Below, in pieces: positions 30,344 through 39,155 of a DNA stretch of 64,000 nt; position 1 is the stretch's first letter; each line of letters opens with the position of its first letter. The position numbers and the translations under genes were made by a program. The stretch lies in contig NZ_RKLP01000016.1 of the NCBI RefSeq assembly GCF_004011865.1, positions 34,606 through 98,605 of the forward strand, in the 5' to 3' direction. The notes beneath the pieces are model-generated. The model saw only the letters and a program-made list of their open reading frames with translations, was not told the DNA's origin and ran no database searches. The DNA comes from Prescottella agglutinans (lineage in GTDB: Bacteria > Actinomycetota > Actinomycetes > Mycobacteriales > Mycobacteriaceae).

Positions 30344-33271
30344 TCAGGATCCGAAGCGGAGTCCGCCCAGGCTGCACAACGAGCCGCTGCCCATTGAGCC
30401 GTTACAAGCCGGCCCGCCGGTCTCGGCGACATCGAGCACCTGCACCTCCGACGTCGAACCCTGCACACCAGGGCCACCGGAGTACACCGCATGGATCTGA
30501 CGCGGCCCGCTCTGGTCGAACGTGTGCTCGAGTTCGGCGATGCCGTTCACCACCGGAACCGGCTGACCGAGCGCGACACCACCGTCGTAGAACTGCACCG
30601 TACCCGGCAGCACCGGGGCACCGATCACCTTGGCCGCCAGCTTGAACGGCGTGCCAGCCGGCGCCGACGCAGTCGACGTCATGACGACCGACGACGGCAC
30701 GTCCACCGGATTCGGCGCGGACACGACGATCGGACGCTGCGTGGACGTGGACCCGGCGAAACCGGCGTCCGGCGTGTAGACCGCCGTGATCTGATGCGTC
30801 CCCACCGTGGAGAACGTGTGCGCCAACGACCCGGAACCGTTGGCCAGAACCACCGCCGAGCCGATCGGAGATCCATTGTCCTGGAACTGGACACTGCCGG
30901 TCGGTGTAGCGGACTGCGCATTCACCGTCACCGACAGCGTGGTCTCCACCCCGGTCGTCGCGGTGGGCGGAACACCGATCAGCGTCGAGGTCGCGATATC
31001 CGGGATCACCGGATCGGTCACCGTGACGGTCTGTCCCGATGCCGTCGAGTTCGTGAACCCGGTTGCACCAGTGAACTCGGCCGTCACCTCGAACGATCCG
31101 GCCGCGTCGAACGCGTACGGCAGCGTCGCCGTACCCGCCGACACCGCAACCGGAGCGGCCACCGGTGCTCCGTTGACGGAGAACTGGACGGTGCCCTGCG
31201 CATTCGACGGCGTGACCGTAGCCGACAGGTCCACCTGCTGGCCGGTCTCGGCCGTTGCCGGCGCAGCCACCGACAGTGCCGTCTGCTGCACCGGATCACT
31301 CACCGTGATCGAACCGTTGGTACCCGCGGACGAATCCGTGAAACCGGGTCCACCCGTGAACGACGCACCGATGCTGCGCTCACCCGCGGCCGTGAACGCG
31401 TGCGGCAGCGTCGCGACACCGTTCACTACCGCAACTGGATTGCCGATCGGCGCACCGTTGTCGGTGAACTGCACGGTGCCCTGGGCATTCGACGGATCGA
31501 CGGTCGCCGTCAGATCCACCGACGTGCCCGTCGTCGCCGTGCCCGGTACCGACACCGTCAGCGACGTCTCCACGTCCGGGTCGGTCACCGTGACACTCTG
31601 CGCGGCAGCCGACGAGTTCGTGAACCCGGCCGCACCGGTGAACTCCGCCGTCACCTGGAAAGAGCCGGCAGCGTCGAACGTGTGCGGCAGGCTTGCAGCA
31701 CCGTTGACGACCGTGACGGGGGCACCCACCGGGGCACCGTTCACCGAAAACTGCACCGAACCCTGAGCGTTGGCGGGCGAAACCTGAGCCGACAGGCTCA
31801 CCTCAGCACCCGTCTCCGCAGTAGCAGGCGCCTGAACCGTCAGCGACGTCTGGACATCCGGATCAGTGACCGTCACGTCATGCGCGGCAGCGGTCGAGTT
31901 CGTGAACCCGGCAGCACCCGTGAACGACGCACCGATGCTGTGCGTACCCGCGCTGTCGAACGAATGCGGCAGCACGGCCACACCGTTCGCCACTGTCACC
32001 GGAGCACCGATCGGAGCACCGTTGTCCGTGAACTGCACCGTGCCCGCGGCGTTCGCCGGCGACACCGTCGCCGTCAGATCCACCGACGTGCCCGTCTCGG
32101 CACTTGCCGGCGCCTGAACCGTCAGCGACGTCGCCACGTCCGGATCAGTGACCGTCACCTCATGCGCGGCAGCGGTCGAGTTCGTAAAGCCGGCAGCACC
32201 GGTGAACTCGGCCGTGATGCTGTGCGCGCCCGCGCTGGCGAACGAATGCGGCAGCACCGCCGCACCGTTCGCGACCGTCACCGGCGCACCGATGTTCGAG
32301 CCGTTGTCCTTGAACTGGACCGAACCCTGTGCGTTCGACGGAGACACCGTCGCCGACAGATCCACCGACGAACCCGTCGTCGCCGTACCGGGCACCGACA
32401 CCGCGAGCGTCGTCGACACGTCCGGATCAGTGACCGTCACGGTCTGCGCGGCAGACGTCGAGCCGAAGTACCCGGCACCAGGGATGAACTCCGCGGTGAC
32501 ACTGTGGGCGCCGGCGGAGCCGAACGCATGCGGAAGCGTGGCGACACCGTTCACCGGAGTCACCGGCGAACCGATGTTCGCGGCGCCGTCCTTGAACTGC
32601 ACCTGGCCGGCCGCGTTGCTCGGGTTCACCGTCGCGGTCAGGGTCACCGGCTGCCCCGTCATCGCGGACGCCGGCGCCTGCAGCGTGGTGGTCGTCGCGA
32701 GCTCCTCCACCCGGACGTTGACATTGAAGGGATTGGCACCCTTGGGGTTTCCGTTGAATGCCCACACGTCCAGCAGCACGCCGCTGTCGTAGGTTCCGAA
32801 CGCGAAGTTGTCCGGCACCCGGTAGCTGGCCTCCAGCGTGACGTTCTGACCGCTCTTGACGATGAAGCCGTTGCCGAAGGCGTTGCAGCCGCTGCCGCTG
32901 CACTTGGCGCTGACGCCGCCATCCGATTCATTGGTGAACGTGGCCTTGTTCGTGGCACCCAGGTACGTCACCTTGGGGCTGCCAGCTACGAGGGCGAATC
33001 CGGCGGGTGGCACGTCCCGGAACTTCGGAATGTAGCGCTCGACACCGCTGTCCACCCAGATCGTGCTCTTGTAAGTGACCGTATCGCCTCGATGGAGGAC
33101 GTTGCTGCCGATCACTTCCTTCTTGAACTTGACGTTGTCGGATGCGCCCTGGTTGCTGGACGGCGGCGGATCGGCCGCAAAGGCCGGGCCGCTGCCCGCG
33201 ACGAGCAGTCCGACCGCCGCCGCACCCGCTATGACGGGTGTGGCGAGCCGCCGTAAGGCTGACAATCCCAC
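30344..33271 (-). CDS. Ig-like repeat secreted protein 9 (variant head, 8 repeats)
   Basis: 975 residues from a GTG at 33271 with GAGGAGG five bases upstream; the open frame goes 58 codons further but lacks a ribosome site. Signal peptide GLSALRRLATPVIAGAAAVG to about residue 34 (AFAAD). The head is only distantly like type B (DNVKFKKEVIGSNVLHRGDT, GVERYIPKFRDVPPAGF) and has a close cysteine pair in SAKCSGSGCNAFG. Eight Ig-like repeats follow, several nearly identical to those of protein 8. The tail (CNGSMGSGSLCSLGGLRFGS) is the only one with two cysteines. It shares a 406-bp identical block with gene 8. Confidence 0.86.
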   Translation of the reverse strand: MGLSALRRLATPVIAGAAAVGLLVAGSGPAFAADPPPSSNQGASDNVKFKKEVIGSNVLHRGDTVTYKSTIWVDSGVERYIPKFRDVPPAGFALVAGSPKVTYLGATNKATFTNESDGGVSAKCSGSGCNAFGNGFIVKSGQNVTLEASYRVPDNFAFGTYDSGVLLDVWAFNGNPKGANPFNVNVRVEELATTTTLQAPASAMTGQPVTLTATVNPSNAAGQVQFKDGAANIGSPVTPVNGVATLPHAFGSAGAHSVTAEFIPGAGYFGSTSAAQTVTVTDPDVSTTLAVSVPGTATTGSSVDLSATVSPSNAQGSVQFKDNGSNIGAPVTVANGAAVLPHSFASAGAHSITAEFTGAAGFTNSTAAAHEVTVTDPDVATSLTVQAPASAETGTSVDLTATVSPANAAGTVQFTDNGAPIGAPVTVANGVAVLPHSFDSAGTHSIGASFTGAAGFTNSTAAAHDVTVTDPDVQTSLTVQAPATAETGAEVSLSAQVSPANAQGSVQFSVNGAPVGAPVTVVNGAASLPHTFDAAGSFQVTAEFTGAAGFTNSSAAAQSVTVTDPDVETSLTVSVPGTATTGTSVDLTATVDPSNAQGTVQFTDNGAPIGNPVAVVNGVATLPHAFTAAGERSIGASFTGGPGFTDSSAGTNGSITVSDPVQQTALSVAAPATAETGQQVDLSATVTPSNAQGTVQFSVNGAPVAAPVAVSAGTATLPYAFDAAGSFEVTAEFTGATGFTNSTASGQTVTVTDPVIPDIATSTLIGVPPTATTGVETTLSVTVNAQSATPTGSVQFQDNGSPIGSAVVLANGSGSLAHTFSTVGTHQITAVYTPDAGFAGSTSTQRPIVVSAPNPVDVPSSVVMTSTASAPAGTPFKLAAKVIGAPVLPGTVQFYDGGVALGQPVPVVNGIAELEHTFDQSGPRQIHAVYSGGPGVQGSTSEVQVLDVAETGGPACNGSMGSGSLCSLGGLRFGS
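31683..32088. repeat. 406-bp block identical to 26866-27271
   Basis: The partner copy in gene 9. Identity ends at an A/T difference just after CACCGACG. Confidence 0.88.
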
Positions 33272-33485
33272 TGAATCCTCCTCAGGTACACGCTTCCCCG
33301 ACCCAGCAGTGTGGAAAGTGCCGACGCTGATCGTCGACGAACGTTGCAGATTCATCTTGCTGGTCAATCGCCAGATCGTATTGCCATTCGTCGGCAACGT
33401 GATTGGTTCCACAGAAGAGGCTCTCGCTACCGATTTCGACGACATCGGCGAGGAGCATCATCCGCATCCGTCCACAACGACCTCA

Positions 33486-33525
33486 GGGCGAGGCCCCGCC
33501 TCCGTGAGGAGACGGGACCTCGCCC
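33486..33525 (-). terminator. Terminator of Ig-like gene 10
   Basis: Outer stem GGGCGAGG/CCTCGCCC with a partly paired inner segment, 18 bases past the stop codon. Confidence 0.75.
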
Positions 33526-33542
33526 AGTCCATCAGGTGCTAC

Positions 33543-36500
33543 TTACGAACCGAAGTTCAGGCCGCCCAGCAGATCCCGGAGGATCGCACTCAGGTTGCCC
33601 AAGCTGCCACCGCCCGAGTTGTTGCCGGAGACCTGGACCGTCTGCGCGCTCGACGCCGAGTCCGCAACGCCCTGGCCGCCACTGAACTCCGCGCGGATGC
33701 TGTGCGCGCCCGACGTGGTGAACGTGTGGTTCAGCGTCGCAACGCCGTTGATCACCTGCACGGCGTCACCGATCGGGGTAACCCCGTCGAAGAACTGGAC
33801 CGTACCGGTCACCGCCGCGTTGCCCGCACCGGTCACCTGTGCCGAGAGCTGCACCGACGTGCCGACGGTCGCGTTGCCCGGCACCGTCACGACGGTGGCG
33901 GTCTCGACGTCGACCGGAGTCGGCACCGTCACCACGATCTGCTTCGCGTCAGCGGTGGAACCGGTGAATCCGGTTGCGCCGCTGAATGTCGCGGTGATGG
34001 TGTGCGTGGCCGCCGTGGTGAACGTGTGGCTCAGTGTGGCGACACCGTTCACGACCTGCGCGGTTCCGATCGGGGTACCGCCGTCGAAGAACTCGACGGA
34101 GCCGACGCTCGGAACGACTTCCTCGGTCCCGTTGTCGTAGACGGTGGCCACCAGATCCTGTGCCTCACCGGTCTTCGCGTTGCCGGGGACGCTCAGGATC
34201 GTCGTGGTTGCCGCGTCCACCGGAGTCGGATCGGTCACCGTGATCGTCTGCGCACCCGCAGCCGAATTGGTGAAGCCGGCACCGCCGGTGAAGGCAGCCG
34301 TCACCGAGAACGAACCGGCCGCATCGAACAGGTGGGACAGCGTCGCGGTCCCGCCCGAGACCGGCACGGCCGCGCCGACAGGCGAACCGTTGATCGAGAA
34401 CTGAACCGTGCCCTGAGCGTTCGCCGGGGTCACCGTCGCCGTCAGGTCCACGTCGTCACCGGTATCCGCGGTGGCCTGGACGCCCAGCGCCAGCGACGTT
34501 TCCACATCCTGCGGCGCAGGATCGGTCACCGAGACGTTCTGCGCGGCAGCGGTCGACGCCGTGAACCCGGGCGCACCCGAGAACTCCGCCGACACCGCAT
34601 ACGAACCGGCCGCATTGAACGCGTACGGCATGCTCGCATGACCCGACGCATCCACGGCGAGCGGAGCGCCCACCGCGTTGCCGCCCACCTTGAACTGCAC
34701 CGTGCCACCGGCCGGAACCGGAGCCACCGCCGCCGACAGGGTCACCTGCTCACCCGTCTCAGCACCCGCAGGCGCCGACACCGTCGTCGTGGTCTGCGTA
34801 TCCGGCACAACAGGATCCGTCACGGTCACGGTCTGCGCACCCGCGGTCGAACCGGCAAACCCGGAACCACCGGTGAAGGTGGCCGTGATGCTGTGCGAAC
34901 CGGCCGACGTGAACTGATGCGACAGCGTGGCGACACCGTTCGACACCTGCACCGGGGCACCGATGTTGGCGCCGTTATCCTGGAACTGCACCGCGCCGGC
35001 CGCATTGGTCGGCGACACGTTGGCCGTCAGATCGACCGAGGCGCCGGTCTCCGCGTTCTGCGGAACCGTGAGAGCCGTCGTGGTCGCCACATCCGGATCC
35101 GTCACAGTGACGTTCTGGGTCTGCGCGGCGGTGGACGAAGCGAACCCGGTGTCACCGGTGAAGGCGGCACCGATCGCGTGAACGCCTGCGGTCTGGAACG
35201 CGTGCTGCAGCGTGGCAACACCGTTCGTCACCGTCACCGGGGCGCCGATGTTGGCACCGTCGGCGGTGAACTGGACCGTGCCGGCCGCGTTCTGCGGCGC
35301 GACGTTGGCGGTCAGCGTCACGTCGGCGCCGGTCGCGGCGTTCGCCGGCACCGACACCGTGGTCGTGGTCTCCACGTCCGGCACAACAGGATCGGTGACG
35401 GTCACGGTCTGCGCACCGGCGGTGGAACCCGTGAATCCGGGGGCGCCGGTGAACACCGCGGTGATCGAGTGCGCACCGGCGGCAGCGAACGTGTGCGACA
35501 GCGTCGCCGCGCCGCCGGCCACCGTCACCGGCGTACCGATGTTGGCACCGTTGTCCTTGAACTGGACCGTGCCCGCCGCGTTGGACGGCGTCACGTTAGC
35601 GGTGAGGTCGACGGCCGTGCCGGTCTCTGCGTTCTGCGGAACCGCCAGGCCCAGCGTCGTCTCGACGTCGACCGGCGTCGGATCCGACACCGTCACGGTC
35701 TGGGCCGACGACGTGGACCCGGTGAAGTTGCCCGTACCGGTGAACACCGCCGTGATCGAGTGCGAACCGGCCGAGGTGAAGGTGTGGTTCAGGCTGGCCG
35801 CGCCGCCCGCAACCGCCACCGGGGAACCGATGTTCGCGCCGTTGTCCTGGAACTGGACCGAGCCCGTCGCGTTGGTGGGCGCGACATTGGCCGTCAGCGT
35901 GACCGGGGCACCGGTCTCCGCGGTGGTCGGAGCCGTCAGGTTCGTCGTGGTCGACACCTGGGAGGCAACGATGTTGATCGTCGCGAGCGGACCGGCACCC
36001 GCGTTGGGCGCGCTCTTGTTGTCGCTCGCGATGCACCGGGTCGGCGCCCACTGTGTGCCTCCGAGGAACGAGGCTCGCGCCAGCGAGGTGCTGAAGTTCT
36101 GGTCGTTGCCGTAGGACGAGGCCGATCCGTTGGTACGCAGCTTCGGCTGGATGACACCGGATGCGCCGGCCGTCACGGTGATGTCGACGGCGGGGAGTTG
36201 GTACCAGCTGTCACCGTTCGAGTTGGTCGACCCGTCGAGGTTCTTCTTCGCCTTGGGGACACGAATGCCGCCCTCGCTGTTGGTGCTGTTGTTACTGCCG
36301 TTGCCGACCACCTCGTTGTTGCCCGAGAGCCGGATGATAGGCCCGGCCACGTTGTCGACGACACCGGCCTCGCTGACGCGCAGCACGTTCGGGGCGACGT
36401 TGTCGAGGTTGATTGCGGTTCCCGGCACGACGGCCGCGCTCACGAACGTCGCGTTGTCGGGAATCGCGAAGTCGTACTTGAGCCGCGAGAGATTGGTGGT

Positions 36501-36773
36501 GGTCGCACCCGAGTCCGAGTTCGGATACGAGGAGGCGTTGGGCTTGATGCGGTAGGTGAAGGTCTCACCCGGAGCCACCGAGGCAGGGGCATCGACCGTC
36601 ATCGAGGCCCCCACGGTCTTGTCGACCGTGAGGATCGACTTGGCCTGACACGAGCTGTTGAAGTTGGTGACGGTCGTGTCGGCGTTGGCCGGGGCACCGA
36701 CCAACATCACACCGGTCACGAGCGCTGCGCCTGTGATGGGGGCGGCACAGCGCCTCAGTAATGGATTTTGCAT
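33543..36773 (-). CDS. Ig-like repeat secreted protein 10 (head type C, 8 repeats)
   Basis: 1076 residues from the ATG at 36773 (MQNPLLRRCAAPITGAALVT), where an ACAGGAAG ribosome site precedes it; the frame extends 56 codons upstream without support. Signal peptide to about residue 31 (PANAD). The type C head has Cys42 and a second Cys about 200 residues later (APTRCIAS), plus SYPNSDSGATTTNLSRLK and ISGNNEV-like LSGNNEVVGNGSNNST. Eight Ig-like repeats follow; the seventh is the extended form (ATVYDNGTEEVVPSVGSVEF). The tail starts GGGSLGNLSAIL and ends GGLNFGS. It shares 165 identical bases with gene 8. It is the first gene of the leftward array. Confidence 0.88.
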   Translation of the reverse strand: MQNPLLRRCAAPITGAALVTGVMLVGAPANADTTVTNFNSSCQAKSILTVDKTVGASMTVDAPASVAPGETFTYRIKPNASSYPNSDSGATTTNLSRLKYDFAIPDNATFVSAAVVPGTAINLDNVAPNVLRVSEAGVVDNVAGPIIRLSGNNEVVGNGSNNSTNSEGGIRVPKAKKNLDGSTNSNGDSWYQLPAVDITVTAGASGVIQPKLRTNGSASSYGNDQNFSTSLARASFLGGTQWAPTRCIASDNKSAPNAGAGPLATINIVASQVSTTTNLTAPTTAETGAPVTLTANVAPTNATGSVQFQDNGANIGSPVAVAGGAASLNHTFTSAGSHSITAVFTGTGNFTGSTSSAQTVTVSDPTPVDVETTLGLAVPQNAETGTAVDLTANVTPSNAAGTVQFKDNGANIGTPVTVAGGAATLSHTFAAAGAHSITAVFTGAPGFTGSTAGAQTVTVTDPVVPDVETTTTVSVPANAATGADVTLTANVAPQNAAGTVQFTADGANIGAPVTVTNGVATLQHAFQTAGVHAIGAAFTGDTGFASSTAAQTQNVTVTDPDVATTTALTVPQNAETGASVDLTANVSPTNAAGAVQFQDNGANIGAPVQVSNGVATLSHQFTSAGSHSITATFTGGSGFAGSTAGAQTVTVTDPVVPDTQTTTTVSAPAGAETGEQVTLSAAVAPVPAGGTVQFKVGGNAVGAPLAVDASGHASMPYAFNAAGSYAVSAEFSGAPGFTASTAAAQNVSVTDPAPQDVETSLALGVQATADTGDDVDLTATVTPANAQGTVQFSINGSPVGAAVPVSGGTATLSHLFDAAGSFSVTAAFTGGAGFTNSAAGAQTITVTDPTPVDAATTTILSVPGNAKTGEAQDLVATVYDNGTEEVVPSVGSVEFFDGGTPIGTAQVVNGVATLSHTFTTAATHTITATFSGATGFTGSTADAKQIVVTVPTPVDVETATVVTVPGNATVGTSVQLSAQVTGAGNAAVTGTVQFFDGVTPIGDAVQVINGVATLNHTFTTSGAHSIRAEFSGGQGVADSASSAQTVQVSGNNSGGGSLGNLSAILRDLLGGLNFGS
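34491..34655. repeat. 165-bp block identical to 26439-26603
   Basis: The partner copy in gene 10. Similarity continues at a lower level on the far side (the APAGAETGEQVTLSAAVAPV repeat is nearly the same in both proteins). Confidence 0.85.
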
Positions 36774-37298
36774 ACACCACTTCCTGTAAGAAGTTGCGGA
36801 TGGGGGGAGGGGAAATCCGCAGAGGTTTGGACACCATAACGAGCGGATTACGCCCGTGTATCGCTTTTGCCTATCAAACGCCCATATGTAGCTGAATGTT
36901 TGCTGACTGCTTCCGGAAGCTACCCGCAGGTAGCATCGCAATCCTGGTCAATTGCCCAGGTCGGACAGCTGTCCAGCGTCCTTACCTGTACTAATCGCAC
37001 CGATGTGAGTCTCAAGGCCGTCTCGACGCACGGCGAGCACCTCACCCCGAACTTTCACCCTTGGATTAGCCCCACCGCCGAGAAATTCCGTGAAAACGGG
37101 GCGCAGGCGACCCGGTGGCAGCAAGCGGCGGGACCGGGACACTCCGAATTCGAGCGAACCTCACCCGACAAACGACCGAGAGGCGGATTCGCCTGCGGCA
37201 GAATTATGAAATTCATTTCAGTCCGATGGAGAGCCGCCGGAGCGGCGCCCGACCGATCGAACCTTGCAGGCTCCCCCACCCCGGGTACCGTCCGGTGC
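36774..37298. other. Intergenic region upstream of the Ig-like array and the thioesterase
   Basis: 525 bases between two divergent genes. Visible elements are a GCTTCCGGAAGC palindrome (36909-36920), an overlapping hairpin GCTACC-CGCA-GGTAGC (36919-36934) and a GGACAGCTGTCC palindrome (36963-36974) that has the same GGAC-N4-GTCC form as the other array promoters but no TANAGT beside it. The stretch 37100-37298 holds nothing recognised apart from a TACCGT element near the thioesterase start. Part of it is open in frame with the thioesterase, but the composition does not look coding. Confidence 0.5.
36963..36974 (-). promoter_or_regulatory. GGAC-N4-GTCC palindrome upstream of Ig-like gene 10
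   Basis: GGACAGCTGTCC, a perfect palindrome about 190 bases before the ATG of gene 10. It could equally serve the divergent thioesterase. Confidence 0.35.
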
Positions 37299-37787
37299 GT
37301 GTCCACCGAACGCCAGCGCACCTACACCTGGAACGACCCCGCCCCCATCGCGGAGGCCAACCGGAACCTCAGCGGCCTCGAGTTCGTCCGCGGACTCGTC
37401 GACGGCACCGTCCCGCACCACCCGACCGCGAGCACCCTCGGGTTCCGCGTCACCGACGCGCGCGAGGGGTTCGTCGAGATCACCGCGGAGCCACAGGAGT
37501 GGCAGTACAACGCCGTCGGCAGCGTGCACGGCGGCGTCATCGCCACGATGATCGACACCGCCATGGGCTTCTCGGTGTCGAGCACCCTGCCCGCCGGCGT
37601 CGGCTACACCACCCTCGACATCACCGTCCGCTACATCCGCGGCATCAAGGCGAACGACGGATCCATTCGCGTGCACGGCTTTTCGGAGCACACCGGCCGC
37701 ACCACGGCGACCGCGCGGGCCGAGGTCCGCGACGACCGGGACCGGCTGCTGGCGACGGCGTCGACCACCTGCCTGATCCTGCGCTGA
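37299..37787 (+). CDS. PaaI-type hotdog-fold thioesterase
   Basis: 162 residues from a GTG start (MSTERQRTYTWNDPAPIAEA). It has the hotdog core of the PaaI/4HBT group: GVPHHPTASTLGF-like region at 35-50, YNAVGSVHGGVIATMIDTAM with the HGG turn and catalytic acidic residue, and DITVRYIRGI. Such enzymes hydrolyse acyl- or aryl-CoA thioesters, and the substrate cannot be told. There is no Shine-Dalgarno sequence; TACCGT seven bases before GTG suggests a leaderless transcript. It is convergent with serS. Confidence 0.85.
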   Translation: MSTERQRTYTWNDPAPIAEANRNLSGLEFVRGLVDGTVPHHPTASTLGFRVTDAREGFVEITAEPQEWQYNAVGSVHGGVIATMIDTAMGFSVSSTLPAGVGYTTLDITVRYIRGIKANDGSIRVHGFSEHTGRTTATARAEVRDDRDRLLATASTTCLILR

Positions 37788-37799
37788 GCCCCCCACGAA

Positions 37800-37850
37800 A
37801 GCTGAAGGGTCCCTTCACGCGCTGTCAGCGCACGAAGGGACCCTTCAGCT
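37800..37850. terminator. Bidirectional terminator between thioesterase and serS (dispersed type)
   Basis: A 17-base stem (AGCTGAAGGGTCCCTTC and complement) around ACGCGCTGTCAGCGCAC. Almost the same element occurs at 53194-53235, also between convergent genes. Confidence 0.9.
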
Positions 37851-37865
37851 TCTGGAACGGCGGAA

Positions 37866-39125
37866 CTACGGCGCGGTCAGCACCTCACGTCCGACGAACG
37901 GCACCAGCGCGGCCGGGACCTTGACGGAACCGTCTGCCTGCTGGTGGTTCTCGAGGATCGCGACGAGCCAGCGCGTGGTCGCGAGGGTGCCGTTGAGGGT
38001 CGCGGCGGTCTGCGGCTTGCCGTTCTCGTCGCGGTAGCGGATGCTCAGGCGCCGCGCCTGGTACGTGGTGCAGTTCGACGTCGACGTCAGCTCGCGGTAC
38101 GCCTGCTGCGTGGGAACCCAGGCCTCGCAGTCGAACTTGCGGGCCGCGGACGACCCCAGGTCGCCGCCGGCGACGTCGATGACGCGGTACGAGAGCCCCA
38201 TCGCGTCCAGCATGTCGCGCTCCCACGCGAGCAGACGCTGGTGCTCGGCGTCGGCGTCCTCCGGCTTGCAGTAGGTGAACATCTCCACCTTGTCGAACTG
38301 GTGGACGCGGATGATGCCGCGGGTGTCCTTGCCGTAGCTGCCGGCCTCGCGGCGGAAGCACGACGACCAACCCGCGTACCGCTTGGGGCCGTTCGACAGG
38401 TCGAGGATCTCGCCCGAGTGGTAGCCCGCGAGCGGCACCTCGGAGGTGCCGACGAGGTACAGGTCGTCGTCGGCCAGGTGGTACACCTCGTCGGAGTGCT
38501 GGCCCAGGAAGCCGGTGCCCTGCATGACCTCGGGGCGCACCAGCACCGGCGGGATCATCATCGTGAACCCGTTGGCCATCGCCTTCTGCGCCGCCAACTG
38601 CAGCATGCCCAGCTGGAGCATCGCGCCGAAGCCGGTGAGGAAGTAGAAGCGCGAGCCCGACACCTTGGCGCCGCGCTCCATGTCGATCAGCCCCAGCGAT
38701 TCGCCCAGCTCGAGATGATCCTTGGGCTCGAAGTCGAACGTCGGGATCTCACCGACCGTCTCGAGGGTGATGAAGTCGTCCTCGCCGCCGGCGGGGGCGC
38801 CGTCCTGCACGATGTTCGAGATCGCGCGGTGCGCCTCGTCCAGTCGGGCCTGCGCCTCGTGCTGCGCGGCCTCGGCGTCCTTGACCTTCTGGGCCAGTTC
38901 CTTCGATCCCTCGAGCAGCGCCGGGCGCTCCTCGGGGGACGCCTGCCCCACCTTCTTGCCGAACGCCTTCTGCTCGGCGCGCAGCGTGTCACCCGCCAGG
39001 ATGGCGGCGCGGCGGGATGCGTCGGCCTCGAGCAGCGCGTCGACCAGACCGGGGTCTTCGCCGCGGGTGCGCTGCGAGGTGCGGACGGCGTCGGGGTTCT
39101 CGCGAAGGAACTTGAGGTCAATCAC
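37866..39125 (-). CDS. serS: Seryl-tRNA synthetase
   Basis: Class II aminoacyl-tRNA synthetase charging tRNA-Ser. 419 residues from the GTG at 39125 ([18 protein letters not shown]), equal to the usual length; an extra dozen upstream codons are open but not conserved in style. The N-terminal coiled-coil arm is about 25-110 ([20 protein letters not shown]). Motif 2 is [25 protein letters not shown] ([14 protein letters not shown]) and motif 3 is [19 protein letters not shown]. The [13 protein letters not shown] segment is the serine/tRNA-binding part. Its gene order next to the septum-formation gene matches mycobacteria. Confidence 0.97.
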   Translation of the reverse strand: MIDLKFLRENPDAVRTSQRTRGEDPGLVDALLEADASRRAAILAGDTLRAEQKAFGKKVGQASPEERPALLEGSKELAQKVKDAEAAQHEAQARLDEAHRAISNIVQDGAPAGGEDDFITLETVGEIPTFDFEPKDHLELGESLGLIDMERGAKVSGSRFYFLTGFGAMLQLGMLQLAAQKAMANGFTMMIPPVLVRPEVMQGTGFLGQHSDEVYHLADDDLYLVGTSEVPLAGYHSGEILDLSNGPKRYAGWSSCFRREAGSYGKDTRGIIRVHQFDKVEMFTYCKPEDADAEHQRLLAWERDMLDAMGLSYRVIDVAGGDLGSSAARKFDCEAWVPTQQAYRELTSTSNCTTYQARRLSIRYRDENGKPQTAATLNGTLATTRWLVAILENHQQADGSVKVPAALVPFVGREVLTAP

Positions 39126-39155
39126 GACCACAAACCCTACTTGGTGACCCCGCAC

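Noticed and set aside
33075..36761. 1228-codon open frame antisense to Ig-like genes 9 and 10
   Set aside because: Same reason: it spans two real genes and the gap between them, with low-complexity Arg/Gly translation.
11328..36773. CRISPR-like or satellite repeats
   Set aside because: The repetition is in frame with codon-level variation and about 280-bp units, i.e. protein domains, with no short direct repeats and spacers.
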